A stretch of DNA of 64,000 nt, taken from assembly GCF_001280845.1 (NCBI RefSeq), contig NZ_LGHP01000001.1, positions 3,250,418 through 3,314,417 of the forward strand. The letters are read 5' to 3'. The notes under the pieces were generated by a model that saw only the letters and a list, made by a program, of their open reading frames with translations, did not search any database and was not told where the DNA came from. The stretch comes from Bacillus sp. FJAT-28004 (GTDB taxonomy: Bacteria > Bacillota > Bacilli > Paenibacillales > Paenibacillaceae). The translations under genes were made by a program, and so were the position numbers. This document shows, piece after piece, positions 1-8,526 of the stretch; position 1 is the first letter of the stretch, and each line of letters starts with the position of its first letter.

Positions 1-91
1 GAGGTGCAAGCACCTCATCAACTCCGCTCGACTTGCATGTATTAGGCACGCCGCCAGCGTTCGTCCTGAGCCAGGATCAAACTCTCCAAAT
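1..91 (-). rRNA. 16S ribosomal RNA, 5' end (partial)
   Basis: Read on the minus strand, positions 91 to 1 contain the universal 5' segment of bacterial 16S rRNA, including the GAGTTTGATCCTGGCTCAG primer site (about 86-67) followed by GACGAACGCTGGCGGC and the first variable region. The rest of the gene lies beyond the window start. The exact mature 5' end cannot be fixed; it lies close to 88-93. It is transcribed away from ligA, from the promoter at 210-238. Confidence 0.97.
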
Positions 92-209
92 TGGTTGTTT
101 GACTTGCTCAATACTTAACTAGCTATTTTAAAACATTATCGGATCGACGTGATCCATTTGTTCAGTTTTCAAAGAACTTGTTTGTCACATTTTGTCGTGA
201 CAAGAAATC
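92..209 (-). other. rRNA leader with boxA-like element and hairpins
   Basis: The transcribed spacer before 16S. It holds an inverted repeat TTGTCAC/GTGACAA (203-182) directly after the promoter, the conserved Bacillales leader string TTCTTTGAAAACTGAACA (about 178-161) that resembles boxA antitermination leaders, and a GGATC/GATCC hairpin (about 155-141) that may take part in pre-16S processing. The boxA role is established for rRNA leaders generally; its assignment here is by resemblance. Confidence 0.6.
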
Positions 210-238
210 ATATTATCATCTTCGATCGACGTTGTCAA
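210..238 (-). promoter_or_regulatory. rRNA operon promoter (sigma-A type)
   Basis: On the minus strand a perfect -35 box TTGACA (238-233) is followed by a 17-base spacer and the -10 box TAATAT (215-210). It faces the 16S gene about 120 bases downstream. Such near-consensus boxes are usual for rRNA promoters. Just upstream of the -35 (246-264) is a small palindrome, CACAAA-TG-TTTGTG, of unknown meaning. Confidence 0.88.
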
Positions 239-442
239 CAGTTTGTTTCACAAATGTTTGTGAGTCATTCAGTTGTTTGTCCGTGTCTCAGAAGCGACAA
301 GAAATAATATATCACTTACGCAAACAGAATACAAGTTGAAAAAAATGACAATTGCATATTATTTTAAACGCTATTTATTTTGGTTAATGAACAGCAATCA
401 CACAGGATATCAACGCACACAAGTAGAGCTCCAAATAACAGA
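239..442. other. intergenic stretch without a convincing gene
   Basis: AT-rich region between the rRNA promoter and the ligA terminator. It can encode a 64-residue plus-strand peptide (273-467), but this has no ribosome binding site, no recognisable composition, and runs into the terminator hairpin, so it is not called as a gene. Part of the region may act as the UP element of the rRNA promoter. Confidence 0.4.
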
Positions 443-485
443 AGGAGCTGTCCCGCAAGGTCTATAACCTTTGGGGACAGCTCCT
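443..485 (-). terminator. terminator-like hairpin downstream of ligA (repeat family, copy A)
   Basis: Arms AGGAGCTGTCCC and GGGGACAGCTCCT flank a central AAGGT/ACCTT pair, giving a long stem-loop at the end of the ligA transcript. The downstream T tract is weak. A very similar hairpin occurs at 21218-21264 behind another minus-strand gene, so it may belong to a dispersed hairpin family. Confidence 0.6.
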
Positions 486-530
486 CCTTATCAAAACATT
501 CTAAACTACTGCTAGAAAGACGGCCTATAA

Positions 531-2567
<2,037 letters not shown>

Positions 2568-2594
2568 CTAATCGTCTAAAATGGCTGATCAAAC

Positions 2595-4991
2595 TTACAC
2601 TTTCGTTATAGGCGCAAAGCCTGCAAGCAATCGCTTGATGCCAACCGGAGCCGGGAATGCGATGTTAAGCTCCATATCCTTGCCCGTCCCCTTGACGGAG
2701 ACGATAACGCCGATCCCCCATTTGCCATGCGACACTCTATCGCCTGATGCAAATGTTCCAGGCGCGGCATCACCCGCCGCGCCGCTGCTCTGAGCCGCCC
2801 GAGCGGCATCCTGCAGCGGCGTGCTAACCCGCACGCCGCCTCTGCCGCCCATCGCGGCCGGGCCCGTTCCCCCCATACCTGGGGAACGGCCACCTGCACC
2901 TGGCGCACCGCCAGCTGGCGCGCGTCCGGCAAACCCGCGGCTCGCGCCTTGCGCAGCCGCACCAGTACCGCCCGTGACGCTAACGCCGCTACGAACGCCC
3001 CCGCCCCCACGAGAATAACCGCCGCTGCCGCTTGAAGCGCCTTCTCTTACGCTCTCAGGTATTTCCTGTAGAAAACGCGAAGGCATATTGCTGCTTGTAC
3101 GGCCAAACAAAGTCCGCATCCGCGCGCAAGTTAGATAAAGCCGCTTCTCCGCACGGGTAATCCCAACATAAGCAAGGCGCCGCTCCTCCTCAAGCTCTTC
3201 ATTATCGGCGAGAGCACGGCTATGCGGAAACACGCTCTCCTCCATGCCTATAATGAAGACGACAGGAAACTCAAGTCCCTTAGCACTATGCATGGTCATT
3301 AGTGTAATGGCGTCTTTATTCTTCTCAGCTTCTTCTTCATCTTTGTTCAAGGAGTCAATATCGGCAATAAGCGCCAAATCGGTCAGAAACGCTACGAGCG
3401 TCCGATCCTCATTGCGCTTCTCGAAATCCATCGTCACAGATAGAAACTCATCGATATTCTCAAGACGCGCTTTGGACTCCAGCGTATTCTCTTGATGCAG
3501 CTCCATACGGTACTGCGAGAGTTCCAGCACCTTCTCTGTAAGCTCCGTCACCGACAAATACTCAACCATCCGAGTAAGATTGTCGATAATCTCATAAAAC
3601 TCGCGCAATAACGTCCGTGTCCGAGCGTTCACCTCTACCTCGCCAAGGTTGTTCAATACGCGGTAAATAGACGTGCCTCTTCTCGCAGCTTCATCCGCAA
3701 GCTTGCCAACCGTTGTATCTCCGATACCACGCTTTGGCACATTAATGATACGTACCAAGCTTATATCGTCATCCGGATTGGAAACGAGCTTCAAATATCC
3801 AAGCAAATCCTTAATCTCTTTACGATCATAGAACTTAATTCCGCCGACAATTTGATAAGGAATATCGGATTTAATCAGTATTTCCTCTATAACCCGCGAC
3901 TGTGCGTTGGTACGGTATAATATCGCATGATTGGCAAATTTATAGCCGTTATTCACGTTTTTGCGAATTTCCCCCGTTACAAAATACCCTTCATCATGCT
4001 CTGTATCTGCTTGGTAAAGTGCAATCAGATCTCCCGCACCTTGATCCGTCCACAGCTTTTTCGGCTTGCGCCCCGTATTTAGCTTAATAACCGCGTTTGC
4101 TGCATCGAGAATATTTGCTGTTGAACGATAGTTCTGCTCCAGCATAATCGTCCGCGCCTCTGGATAATCGCCCTCAAAGTTCAAAATATTCGTAATGTCA
4201 GCTCCACGCCAGCGGTAGATGGACTGATCGCTGTCACCTACTACGCATATATTATGATGTTTGTCCGCAAGCATGCGGGTCAGCATATATTGCGCTCTAT
4301 TCGTATCCTGATACTCATCGACATGAATGTATCTAAACTTGTTCTGATAAAATTCAAGCACCTCAGGTACATCCTTAAACAGTTGAATCGTCATCATAAT
4401 AAGATCATCAAAATCGAGTGAATTATTGCTTCTTAGCTTCTTCTGGTATTTCGTAAATACTTGGGCCACAATGCCCTCAAAATAGTCGCCGACCTTTTGC
4501 TCGAATTGCTCCGGTGAGATCAGCTCATTTTTCGCTCCGCTTATTGCAGCTTGAACAGCCTTCGGCTCAACCTTCTTCGTATCAATGTTCATATCCTTCA
4601 TACAGCCGCGGATAACCGACAACTGGTCCGAAGAGTCCAATATGGAGAAACTGGATGTAAAACCAATCCGGTCAATATCTCTTCGAAGAATACGCACGCA
4701 CATCGAGTGGAAGGTAGATACCCAGATGTCCCGTCCTGATGGCCCTACGAGCGCGCTGACCCTGTCCTGCATTTCTCGTGATGCTTTATTCGTAAAGGTG
4801 ATGGCCAAAATACTCCATGGCGCCACACGCTTCTTTTCTATTAAGTAAGCAATTCGATGTGTCAGAACGCGAGTCTTGCCGCTGCCCGCTCCAGCCATAA
4901 TCAAAAGCGGCCCGTCAGTCGCTTGAACAGCATCACGCTGCGGCGGGTTCAACTTCTGTACCGCCTGCTCGATACTCAAATAATTCAACAT
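2595..4991 (-). CDS. pcrA: ATP-dependent DNA helicase PcrA (UvrD family)
   Basis: Superfamily 1 3'-5' helicase for repair, rolling-circle replication and displacement of recombinase. Walker A AGAGSGKT (about 34-41), the DEYQDT motif II, QNYRS motif IV and the [13 protein letters not shown] motif V are present. ATG start at 4991 follows AAAGGAG by seven bases. At 798 residues it is longer than Bacillus PcrA (about 740) because residues about 655-750 form a Gly/Ala/Arg/Ser-rich low-complexity linker encoded by a locally GC-rich stretch (about 2750-3030), ahead of the conserved C-terminal domain ([12 protein letters not shown]) that binds RNA polymerase in relatives. Downstream of pcrB and upstream of ligA. 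Confidence 0.97.
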   Translation of the reverse strand: MLNYLSIEQAVQKLNPPQRDAVQATDGPLLIMAGAGSGKTRVLTHRIAYLIEKKRVAPWSILAITFTNKASREMQDRVSALVGPSGRDIWVSTFHSMCVRILRRDIDRIGFTSSFSILDSSDQLSVIRGCMKDMNIDTKKVEPKAVQAAISGAKNELISPEQFEQKVGDYFEGIVAQVFTKYQKKLRSNNSLDFDDLIMMTIQLFKDVPEVLEFYQNKFRYIHVDEYQDTNRAQYMLTRMLADKHHNICVVGDSDQSIYRWRGADITNILNFEGDYPEARTIMLEQNYRSTANILDAANAVIKLNTGRKPKKLWTDQGAGDLIALYQADTEHDEGYFVTGEIRKNVNNGYKFANHAILYRTNAQSRVIEEILIKSDIPYQIVGGIKFYDRKEIKDLLGYLKLVSNPDDDISLVRIINVPKRGIGDTTVGKLADEAARRGTSIYRVLNNLGEVEVNARTRTLLREFYEIIDNLTRMVEYLSVTELTEKVLELSQYRMELHQENTLESKARLENIDEFLSVTMDFEKRNEDRTLVAFLTDLALIADIDSLNKDEEEAEKNKDAITLMTMHSAKGLEFPVVFIIGMEESVFPHSRALADNEELEEERRLAYVGITRAEKRLYLTCARMRTLFGRTSSNMPSRFLQEIPESVREGASSGSGGYSRGGGGVRSGVSVTGGTGAAAQGASRGFAGRAPAGGAPGAGGRSPGMGGTGPAAMGGRGGVRVSTPLQDAARAAQSSGAAGDAAPGTFASGDRVSHGKWGIGVIVSVKGTGKDMELNIAFPAPVGIKRLLAGFAPITKV

Positions 4992-5006
4992 GCTCAGACT
5001 CCTTTG

Positions 5007-5020
5007 TTCGCATATGTTCG
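5007..5020. promoter_or_regulatory. LexA-like partial box upstream of pcrA
   Basis: The plus strand reads TTCGCATATGTTCG, matching the Bacillus SOS box consensus CGAACATATGTTCG at 10 of 14 positions: the right half and centre are perfect, the left half is poor. It lies 16 to 29 bases before the pcrA start, overlapping the region just upstream of the ribosome binding site. Functional LexA binding is uncertain. Confidence 0.3.
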
Positions 5021-5118
5021 CCTCTCACCAGTGTAGACAACGGCTACCGCTGTGTCAATTTGAGAATATAGGAATTAGCTTGAATTATTAATGGAAGTAT
5101 GTCAACGCTATAAACAAA

Positions 5119-5187
5119 TAAAAGCATCTGCCATCCTGTCCCATTGTCACCTAAGTGCAACAACGACAGATACAGCGGATGCTTTTT
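5119..5187 (-). terminator. long imperfect hairpin between pcrB and pcrA
   Basis: Arms AAAGCATC (5121-5128) and GATGCTTT (5178-5185) enclose a second pair CTGTC/GACAG, making a stacked stem with internal loops. In the minus direction it is followed by a T-rich tract (TTTTATTTGTTTAT), as expected for a terminator of pcrB. The long loop leaves some room for another RNA role. Confidence 0.55.
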
Positions 5188-5225
5188 TACAGTTATACCA
5201 TAGTCATAGCCAAGAATAGAACGAA

Positions 5226-5921
5226 TTAGGCATTTTTAACGGCTGCCACTGTCGATAAAGCTGCTTCAAGATTGGTATAAATAACATTTCCTACGACAAC
5301 GGTATGAGCAGCTTCTGCTGCTTGACGAGCTTTATCCGCATTATCAATTCCGCCGCCATAAAATAACCGCGCTTGGGTGGCTGTCATCCTTGCCCGCTTC
5401 ACCAGCTGCATATCGCCGAAGCGTCCGCTATATTCCAAATACACAATTGGCAGTCGCATCAGCCGATCAGCCATTCGCACATGTGCGATGAGCTCTGCTT
5501 CCGTTAGCTCTGTTTTCGCACCCGTAACTTTTGCAGCAGTAGCCTCTTCATTCAAAATAATATAGCCCTGTGCCGCTGTTTCCTCCCAAGGTACGAAGGA
5601 GCCGTATTCAATGAGCCCTTCGGTTTGCCGTCCGGTAATCCACTCCGCTCTGCTCGTATTCAAGACCAGCGGTACAAAATAACCGTCGAAGCCGGGAACG
5701 GCCCCCTCTAAAGTGGAAACCTCTAGCGCACAGTCCACCGCATACCTGCGAATCCTCGCCATGAGATCTACTGTATTCTCAAAAGTAACTCCGCTGGAGC
5801 CTCCAACAATAATTGCATCGGTACCTGAATTGCAAATTGCATCGAGCAGTTCATCAGATATGTCTCGATCGGGATCGAGCTTAAATACATGCCTCCAGCT
5901 AGAAAACCAAACCTCATTCAT
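5226..5921 (-). CDS. pcrB: heptaprenylglyceryl phosphate synthase PcrB
   Basis: TIM-barrel prenyltransferase of the GGGP synthase family. In Bacillales PcrB joins heptaprenyl diphosphate to glycerol 1-phosphate to make an archaeal-type ether lipid precursor. Seen here: DAIIVGGSSGVT near residue 35 (phosphate loop), YLEYSGRFGD (about 160) and LFYGGGIDN (about 188), the typical prenyl and phosphate binding strings. The length of 231 residues is normal. ATG at 5921 with a GAGGCGTGG-type ribosome site. A candidate promoter lies at 5980-6008. Position upstream of pcrA-ligA is the conserved neighbourhood. Confidence 0.94.
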   Translation of the reverse strand: MNEVWFSSWRHVFKLDPDRDISDELLDAICNSGTDAIIVGGSSGVTFENTVDLMARIRRYAVDCALEVSTLEGAVPGFDGYFVPLVLNTSRAEWITGRQTEGLIEYGSFVPWEETAAQGYIILNEEATAAKVTGAKTELTEAELIAHVRMADRLMRLPIVYLEYSGRFGDMQLVKRARMTATQARLFYGGGIDNADKARQAAEAAHTVVVGNVIYTNLEAALSTVAAVKNA

Positions 5922-5979
5922 GAAAGTCCACGCCTCGCTTTTTCAAAAAAATCGATTGTCGCATAATTGCTATCCTTCT

Positions 5980-6008
5980 ATGCTATGTCAGCGAGATTTC
6001 CGTGTCAA
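5980..6008 (-). promoter_or_regulatory. candidate sigma-A promoter of pcrB
   Basis: Minus strand TTGACA (6008-6003), 17-base spacer, TAGCAT (5985-5980). It begins just after the stop codon of the upstream gene and faces pcrB 59 bases away. The -35 is perfect; the -10 is moderate. Confidence 0.55.
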
Positions 6009-6012
6009 ACGG

Positions 6013-7485
6013 TTACTTCCGCCCAAGTTTCTCCTGCGCTTGTTTTATCAGATCTTTGTCACTATCATTAGGTGCACTAATCCGCAGCAAGTAAGTTAAA
6101 GCTTCCGCAGGGTCGCCATCTTCCTTCGTTATGCCGTGATAAATCAATCTAGACAATGCGCGCAGCGCATGATCGTTATCTCCTTCAGACTTGTAGGAGG
6201 CGATCGCTTGCTCATAATCACCTTTAATAACGAAGCGATCTCCTTCGAGCATCCCTTCCTCTGACACGGTGAAAAACGGAGTTGTCTGAAATAACGCCGT
6301 GTAATAGCCCGCAGAGCTCGATATTTTACGCCCGCCCACATCATAGGCATCGACCGACCAAATGAAATCCCCTCCCGGGAAAACTGCGCCAAGCACCCCC
6401 GTATTCGAAAGGGTAACGCTACCCGTAGATTCCATGCTTTTACTAAGGCCGCTCGAATAACCTCGTAATTCCTTCAAACTATACTCCGCTACCGTCCCTG
6501 TATAGTGCTCCTCCGACAGCGGTACCGTACTGGAACCAACTCTTTTACCTTCTTTATTCCAAAAAATCGTCGTAATCGACAGCTGATAATAATCAGCCCC
6601 CGGGTACGCCTCCCATTCAAATCGCAGCTTATCCCCTATTATTTGTTCCTTATTGACGGGTGAAACAGCGGTTACTTGAGGCACGAAGTGAAAATCGTAT
6701 GTCTCCGTTTTCCCTGCTGCAATACTTACATACTCCCGCGCAGATTGTGTTAAATAATGACCGCTCACCTCAGCTGGCATCACACCGACTCCAACCTCAT
6801 AATCATTAGCTTCAATATTATAAAAACGATAGACGCCATCCTCGTCAGTAATCGCCACTGGGTAATGCATGAAGGGAGGTGAGCTCCAACCATTGTCAGC
6901 CTTGCGGTGCAGTACAACAAATACGTCCGCTGCAGGTTGTCCGCCAATCATGACTTTTCCAGTTATAGATGCTTGATGATTTGGTCTGACGTGTCTTGTA
7001 TTTAGCATAGCTTGATAGGTCCGCATCTCTTCATATGGAAAGAACCCGACCGGATTTGTAACTGACGCAAGCTCAGCAAAAATCTGACCTGCTTTGTCCC
7101 ACTCCTTATTCCACATATACAGCTTGCCCAAATTGAACTTAACCCCATTAATATATTGCGAGGTTGAATATTTCTGTATTAAAAATTGAAGTTTGTTTAT
7201 CGCAAGTTCACGATCTTGCTCGGTTGATTCCTGTCCGCTTGACGAGCTGAATGTTGGAAAAATAAAGATATGCTCATCTCCAGCGGATGATGCGAACTGC
7301 ATACCAGCTTCTGCCTCCAAGATTAGCGCTGAATCCAAACGGTCATTTTTAGGAAGCCACTTCAATAAAACGTCGTAGTTCCCCGTATGATACATCAAGT
7401 AAGGCAAGGTGAAATAGCCAATCCCTGCTCCTAAAACAAGAATCGCAAGCAGCATCGCCATCGTTTTCACTTTCATACGAATCAT
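6013..7485 (-). CDS. membrane-anchored protein with TPR-like and carboxypeptidase-regulatory-like domains
   Basis: 490 residues of no recognised enzyme. An N-terminal hydrophobic segment (about 8-28, MAMLLAILVLGAGIGYFTLP) should anchor it with the bulk outside. Residues about 95-145 look like a TPR pair (NLGKLYMWNKEWDKAGQIF). Residues about 165-245 resemble a carboxypeptidase D regulatory beta-sandwich (ASITGKVMIGGQPAADVFVV...DEDGVYRFYNIEANDYEV). A further beta-rich region and a second TPR-like segment (GDYEQAIASYKSEGD) follow. The ATG at 7485 overlaps the stop of the anti-sigma-like gene (ATGA), so translational coupling is likely; a longer GTG start at 7500 is possible. It is probably the output or sensor partner of the ECF sigma factor operon; function is unknown. 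Confidence 0.75.
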   Translation of the reverse strand: MIRMKVKTMAMLLAILVLGAGIGYFTLPYLMYHTGNYDVLLKWLPKNDRLDSALILEAEAGMQFASSAGDEHIFIFPTFSSSSGQESTEQDRELAINKLQFLIQKYSTSQYINGVKFNLGKLYMWNKEWDKAGQIFAELASVTNPVGFFPYEEMRTYQAMLNTRHVRPNHQASITGKVMIGGQPAADVFVVLHRKADNGWSSPPFMHYPVAITDEDGVYRFYNIEANDYEVGVGVMPAEVSGHYLTQSAREYVSIAAGKTETYDFHFVPQVTAVSPVNKEQIIGDKLRFEWEAYPGADYYQLSITTIFWNKEGKRVGSSTVPLSEEHYTGTVAEYSLKELRGYSSGLSKSMESTGSVTLSNTGVLGAVFPGGDFIWSVDAYDVGGRKISSSAGYYTALFQTTPFFTVSEEGMLEGDRFVIKGDYEQAIASYKSEGDNDHALRALSRLIYHGITKEDGDPAEALTYLLRISAPNDSDKDLIKQAQEKLGRK

Positions 7486-7823
7486 TTTACCCTCGACCAC
7501 CCTTCAAGGAGCTCCGATTCGTAATACGTGCCTCCAGCTAGAAATATCAACTTATCATCCTTCTCAAGCGGCAGCTCCGCTTCGTAGGTTTGGGGGAAGG
7601 ATGCAGATGACGTTAAGTGCTTCCATCCAATAACGGGTACAGCTACAAGCATAGCGAGGACAATGGCAACGGCAACTCCAGGAATACGCACCTCGCGATT
7701 CCAGAATGAAGGAGGAGTTGCTTGAATGAGTACAGCCCTCTGAAGCTGGTCATCAAACTGTACATCTGCCAGCTCCCTATCCAATTGTTTGCGAATGCTT
7801 TGCTTATCATGCTCTTGTTTCAT
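7482..7823 (-). CDS. putative anti-sigma factor (single-pass membrane protein)
   Basis: 113 residues: a charged cytoplasmic N-terminal part (MKQEHDKQSIRKQLDRELAD), one membrane span (about 50-67, VAVAIVLAMLVAVPVIGW) and a short outside tail. ATG at 7823 is preceded by GGAAGGAGG at good spacing and overlaps the end of the sigma factor gene by 17 bases. Gene order sigma, small membrane protein, large membrane protein is typical for ECF sigma modules where the membrane protein holds the sigma factor inactive. No clear zinc-binding ZAS motif (HxxxCxxC) is visible, so the anti-sigma role is inferred from position and topology. Confidence 0.65.
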   Translation of the reverse strand: MKQEHDKQSIRKQLDRELADVQFDDQLQRAVLIQATPPSFWNREVRIPGVAVAIVLAMLVAVPVIGWKHLTSSASFPQTYEAELPLEKDDKLIFLAGGTYYESELLEGWSRVK

Positions 7824-8379
7824 CCTGCCAACCTCCTTCCTCTAATTGATGTCGAAGCAGTCTGCGGCCTCTCAGCAGCTTGCTTTTGATTGTATTCTCG
7901 GATTCACCGAGCACCTGAGCAATTTCTTTAGAGGTAAGCTCTTGATAGTAGTACAGTACAATAACTTCACGATATTTAAGCGGCATCGCCTCTATCGTTT
8001 CACGAAGCGACAAGCTCAGCGCCCATCGTTCTATTTCAGCATCCGTTGAATTAATCATGTGACTATGGACTTTCATTTCTTCTCCTGTCGTCTCTCGAAA
8101 CAGCAGTCTCTTCCAAGAAACGAGCCTCATCTTGCTGCGGCAGCGATTGATCGTCATTTGCAGCAGCCAGCCGCGCAAGCTGCCATCGCCGCGGTATTGG
8201 TTTATTTTTTGAAAGGCGGTGATAAACACTTCCTGGCTCACATCCTCAGCCAAGTGGTGATCCTTCAGCAGCAAAGCAGCTGTCCGCAAAATATCATTGC
8301 CGTACTGCTTCATCAGCCATTTCAGCGCGGAGCCGTCACCGCTTTTCAGTCGTTCTATCGCTTGTTGCTCCACGCTCAT
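7807..8379 (-). CDS. ECF-type RNA polymerase sigma factor
   Basis: 190-residue sigma-70 family factor of extracytoplasmic-function type. Region 2 (about 10-80) has DHHLAEDVSQEVFITAFQKI and GDGSLRGWLLQMTINRCRS; region 4 (about 120-175) has EAMPLKYREVIVLYYYQELT followed by a helix-turn-helix SKEIAQVLGESENTIKSKL. The ATG at 8379 was chosen because GGCAGGTGG sits just before it; the open frame extends 48 codons further upstream with non-conserved sequence crossing a terminator. It is the first gene of an operon with a membrane anti-sigma-like protein and a membrane protein. A possible ECF-type autoregulatory promoter is at 8408-8435. Confidence 0.92.
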   Translation of the reverse strand: MSVEQQAIERLKSGDGSALKWLMKQYGNDILRTAALLLKDHHLAEDVSQEVFITAFQKINQYRGDGSLRGWLLQMTINRCRSKMRLVSWKRLLFRETTGEEMKVHSHMINSTDAEIERWALSLSLRETIEAMPLKYREVIVLYYYQELTSKEIAQVLGESENTIKSKLLRGRRLLRHQLEEGGWQDETRA

Positions 8380-8407
8380 CCGTCCACCTGCCCTCTCTAT
8401 AAGTAAA

Positions 8408-8435
8408 GATGCGTTTTGATGTGCAAATGGTTGCA
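8408..8435 (-). promoter_or_regulatory. candidate ECF-sigma autoregulated promoter
   Basis: Minus strand TGCAACC (8435-8429), 15-base spacer, CGCATC (8413-8408), about 30 bases upstream of the sigma gene. An AAC-containing -35 and a CG-rich -10 with about 15-16 spacing is the general form of ECF promoters, which usually include their own operon. Assignment is by pattern only. Confidence 0.4.
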
Positions 8436-8462
8436 AATCATTCCCTTTTATTTTTATAGCAC

Positions 8463-8500
8463 AAAAAATACCGCCCTCCCTTTCACAGAGAAGACGGCAT
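8463..8500 (-). terminator. terminator of the U32-family gene
   Basis: Thirteen-base stem (8500-8488 with 8480-8468, several G-U pairs) with a seven-base loop followed by TTTTTT in the minus direction. It starts 27 bases after the U32 stop and separates that gene from the sigma-factor operon. Confidence 0.8.
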
Positions 8501-8526
8501 TTGTTGGTTGTTAGGCTTAACATTTG

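Noticed and set aside
273..467. 64-residue plus-strand open frame near the rRNA promoter
   Set aside because: No ribosome site, runs into the ligA terminator, and no family-like sequence.
2606..3010. 134-residue open frame in the GC-rich pcrA linker
   Set aside because: High GC lowers stop frequency in all frames; the pcrA frame is continuous and ends in a conserved domain.
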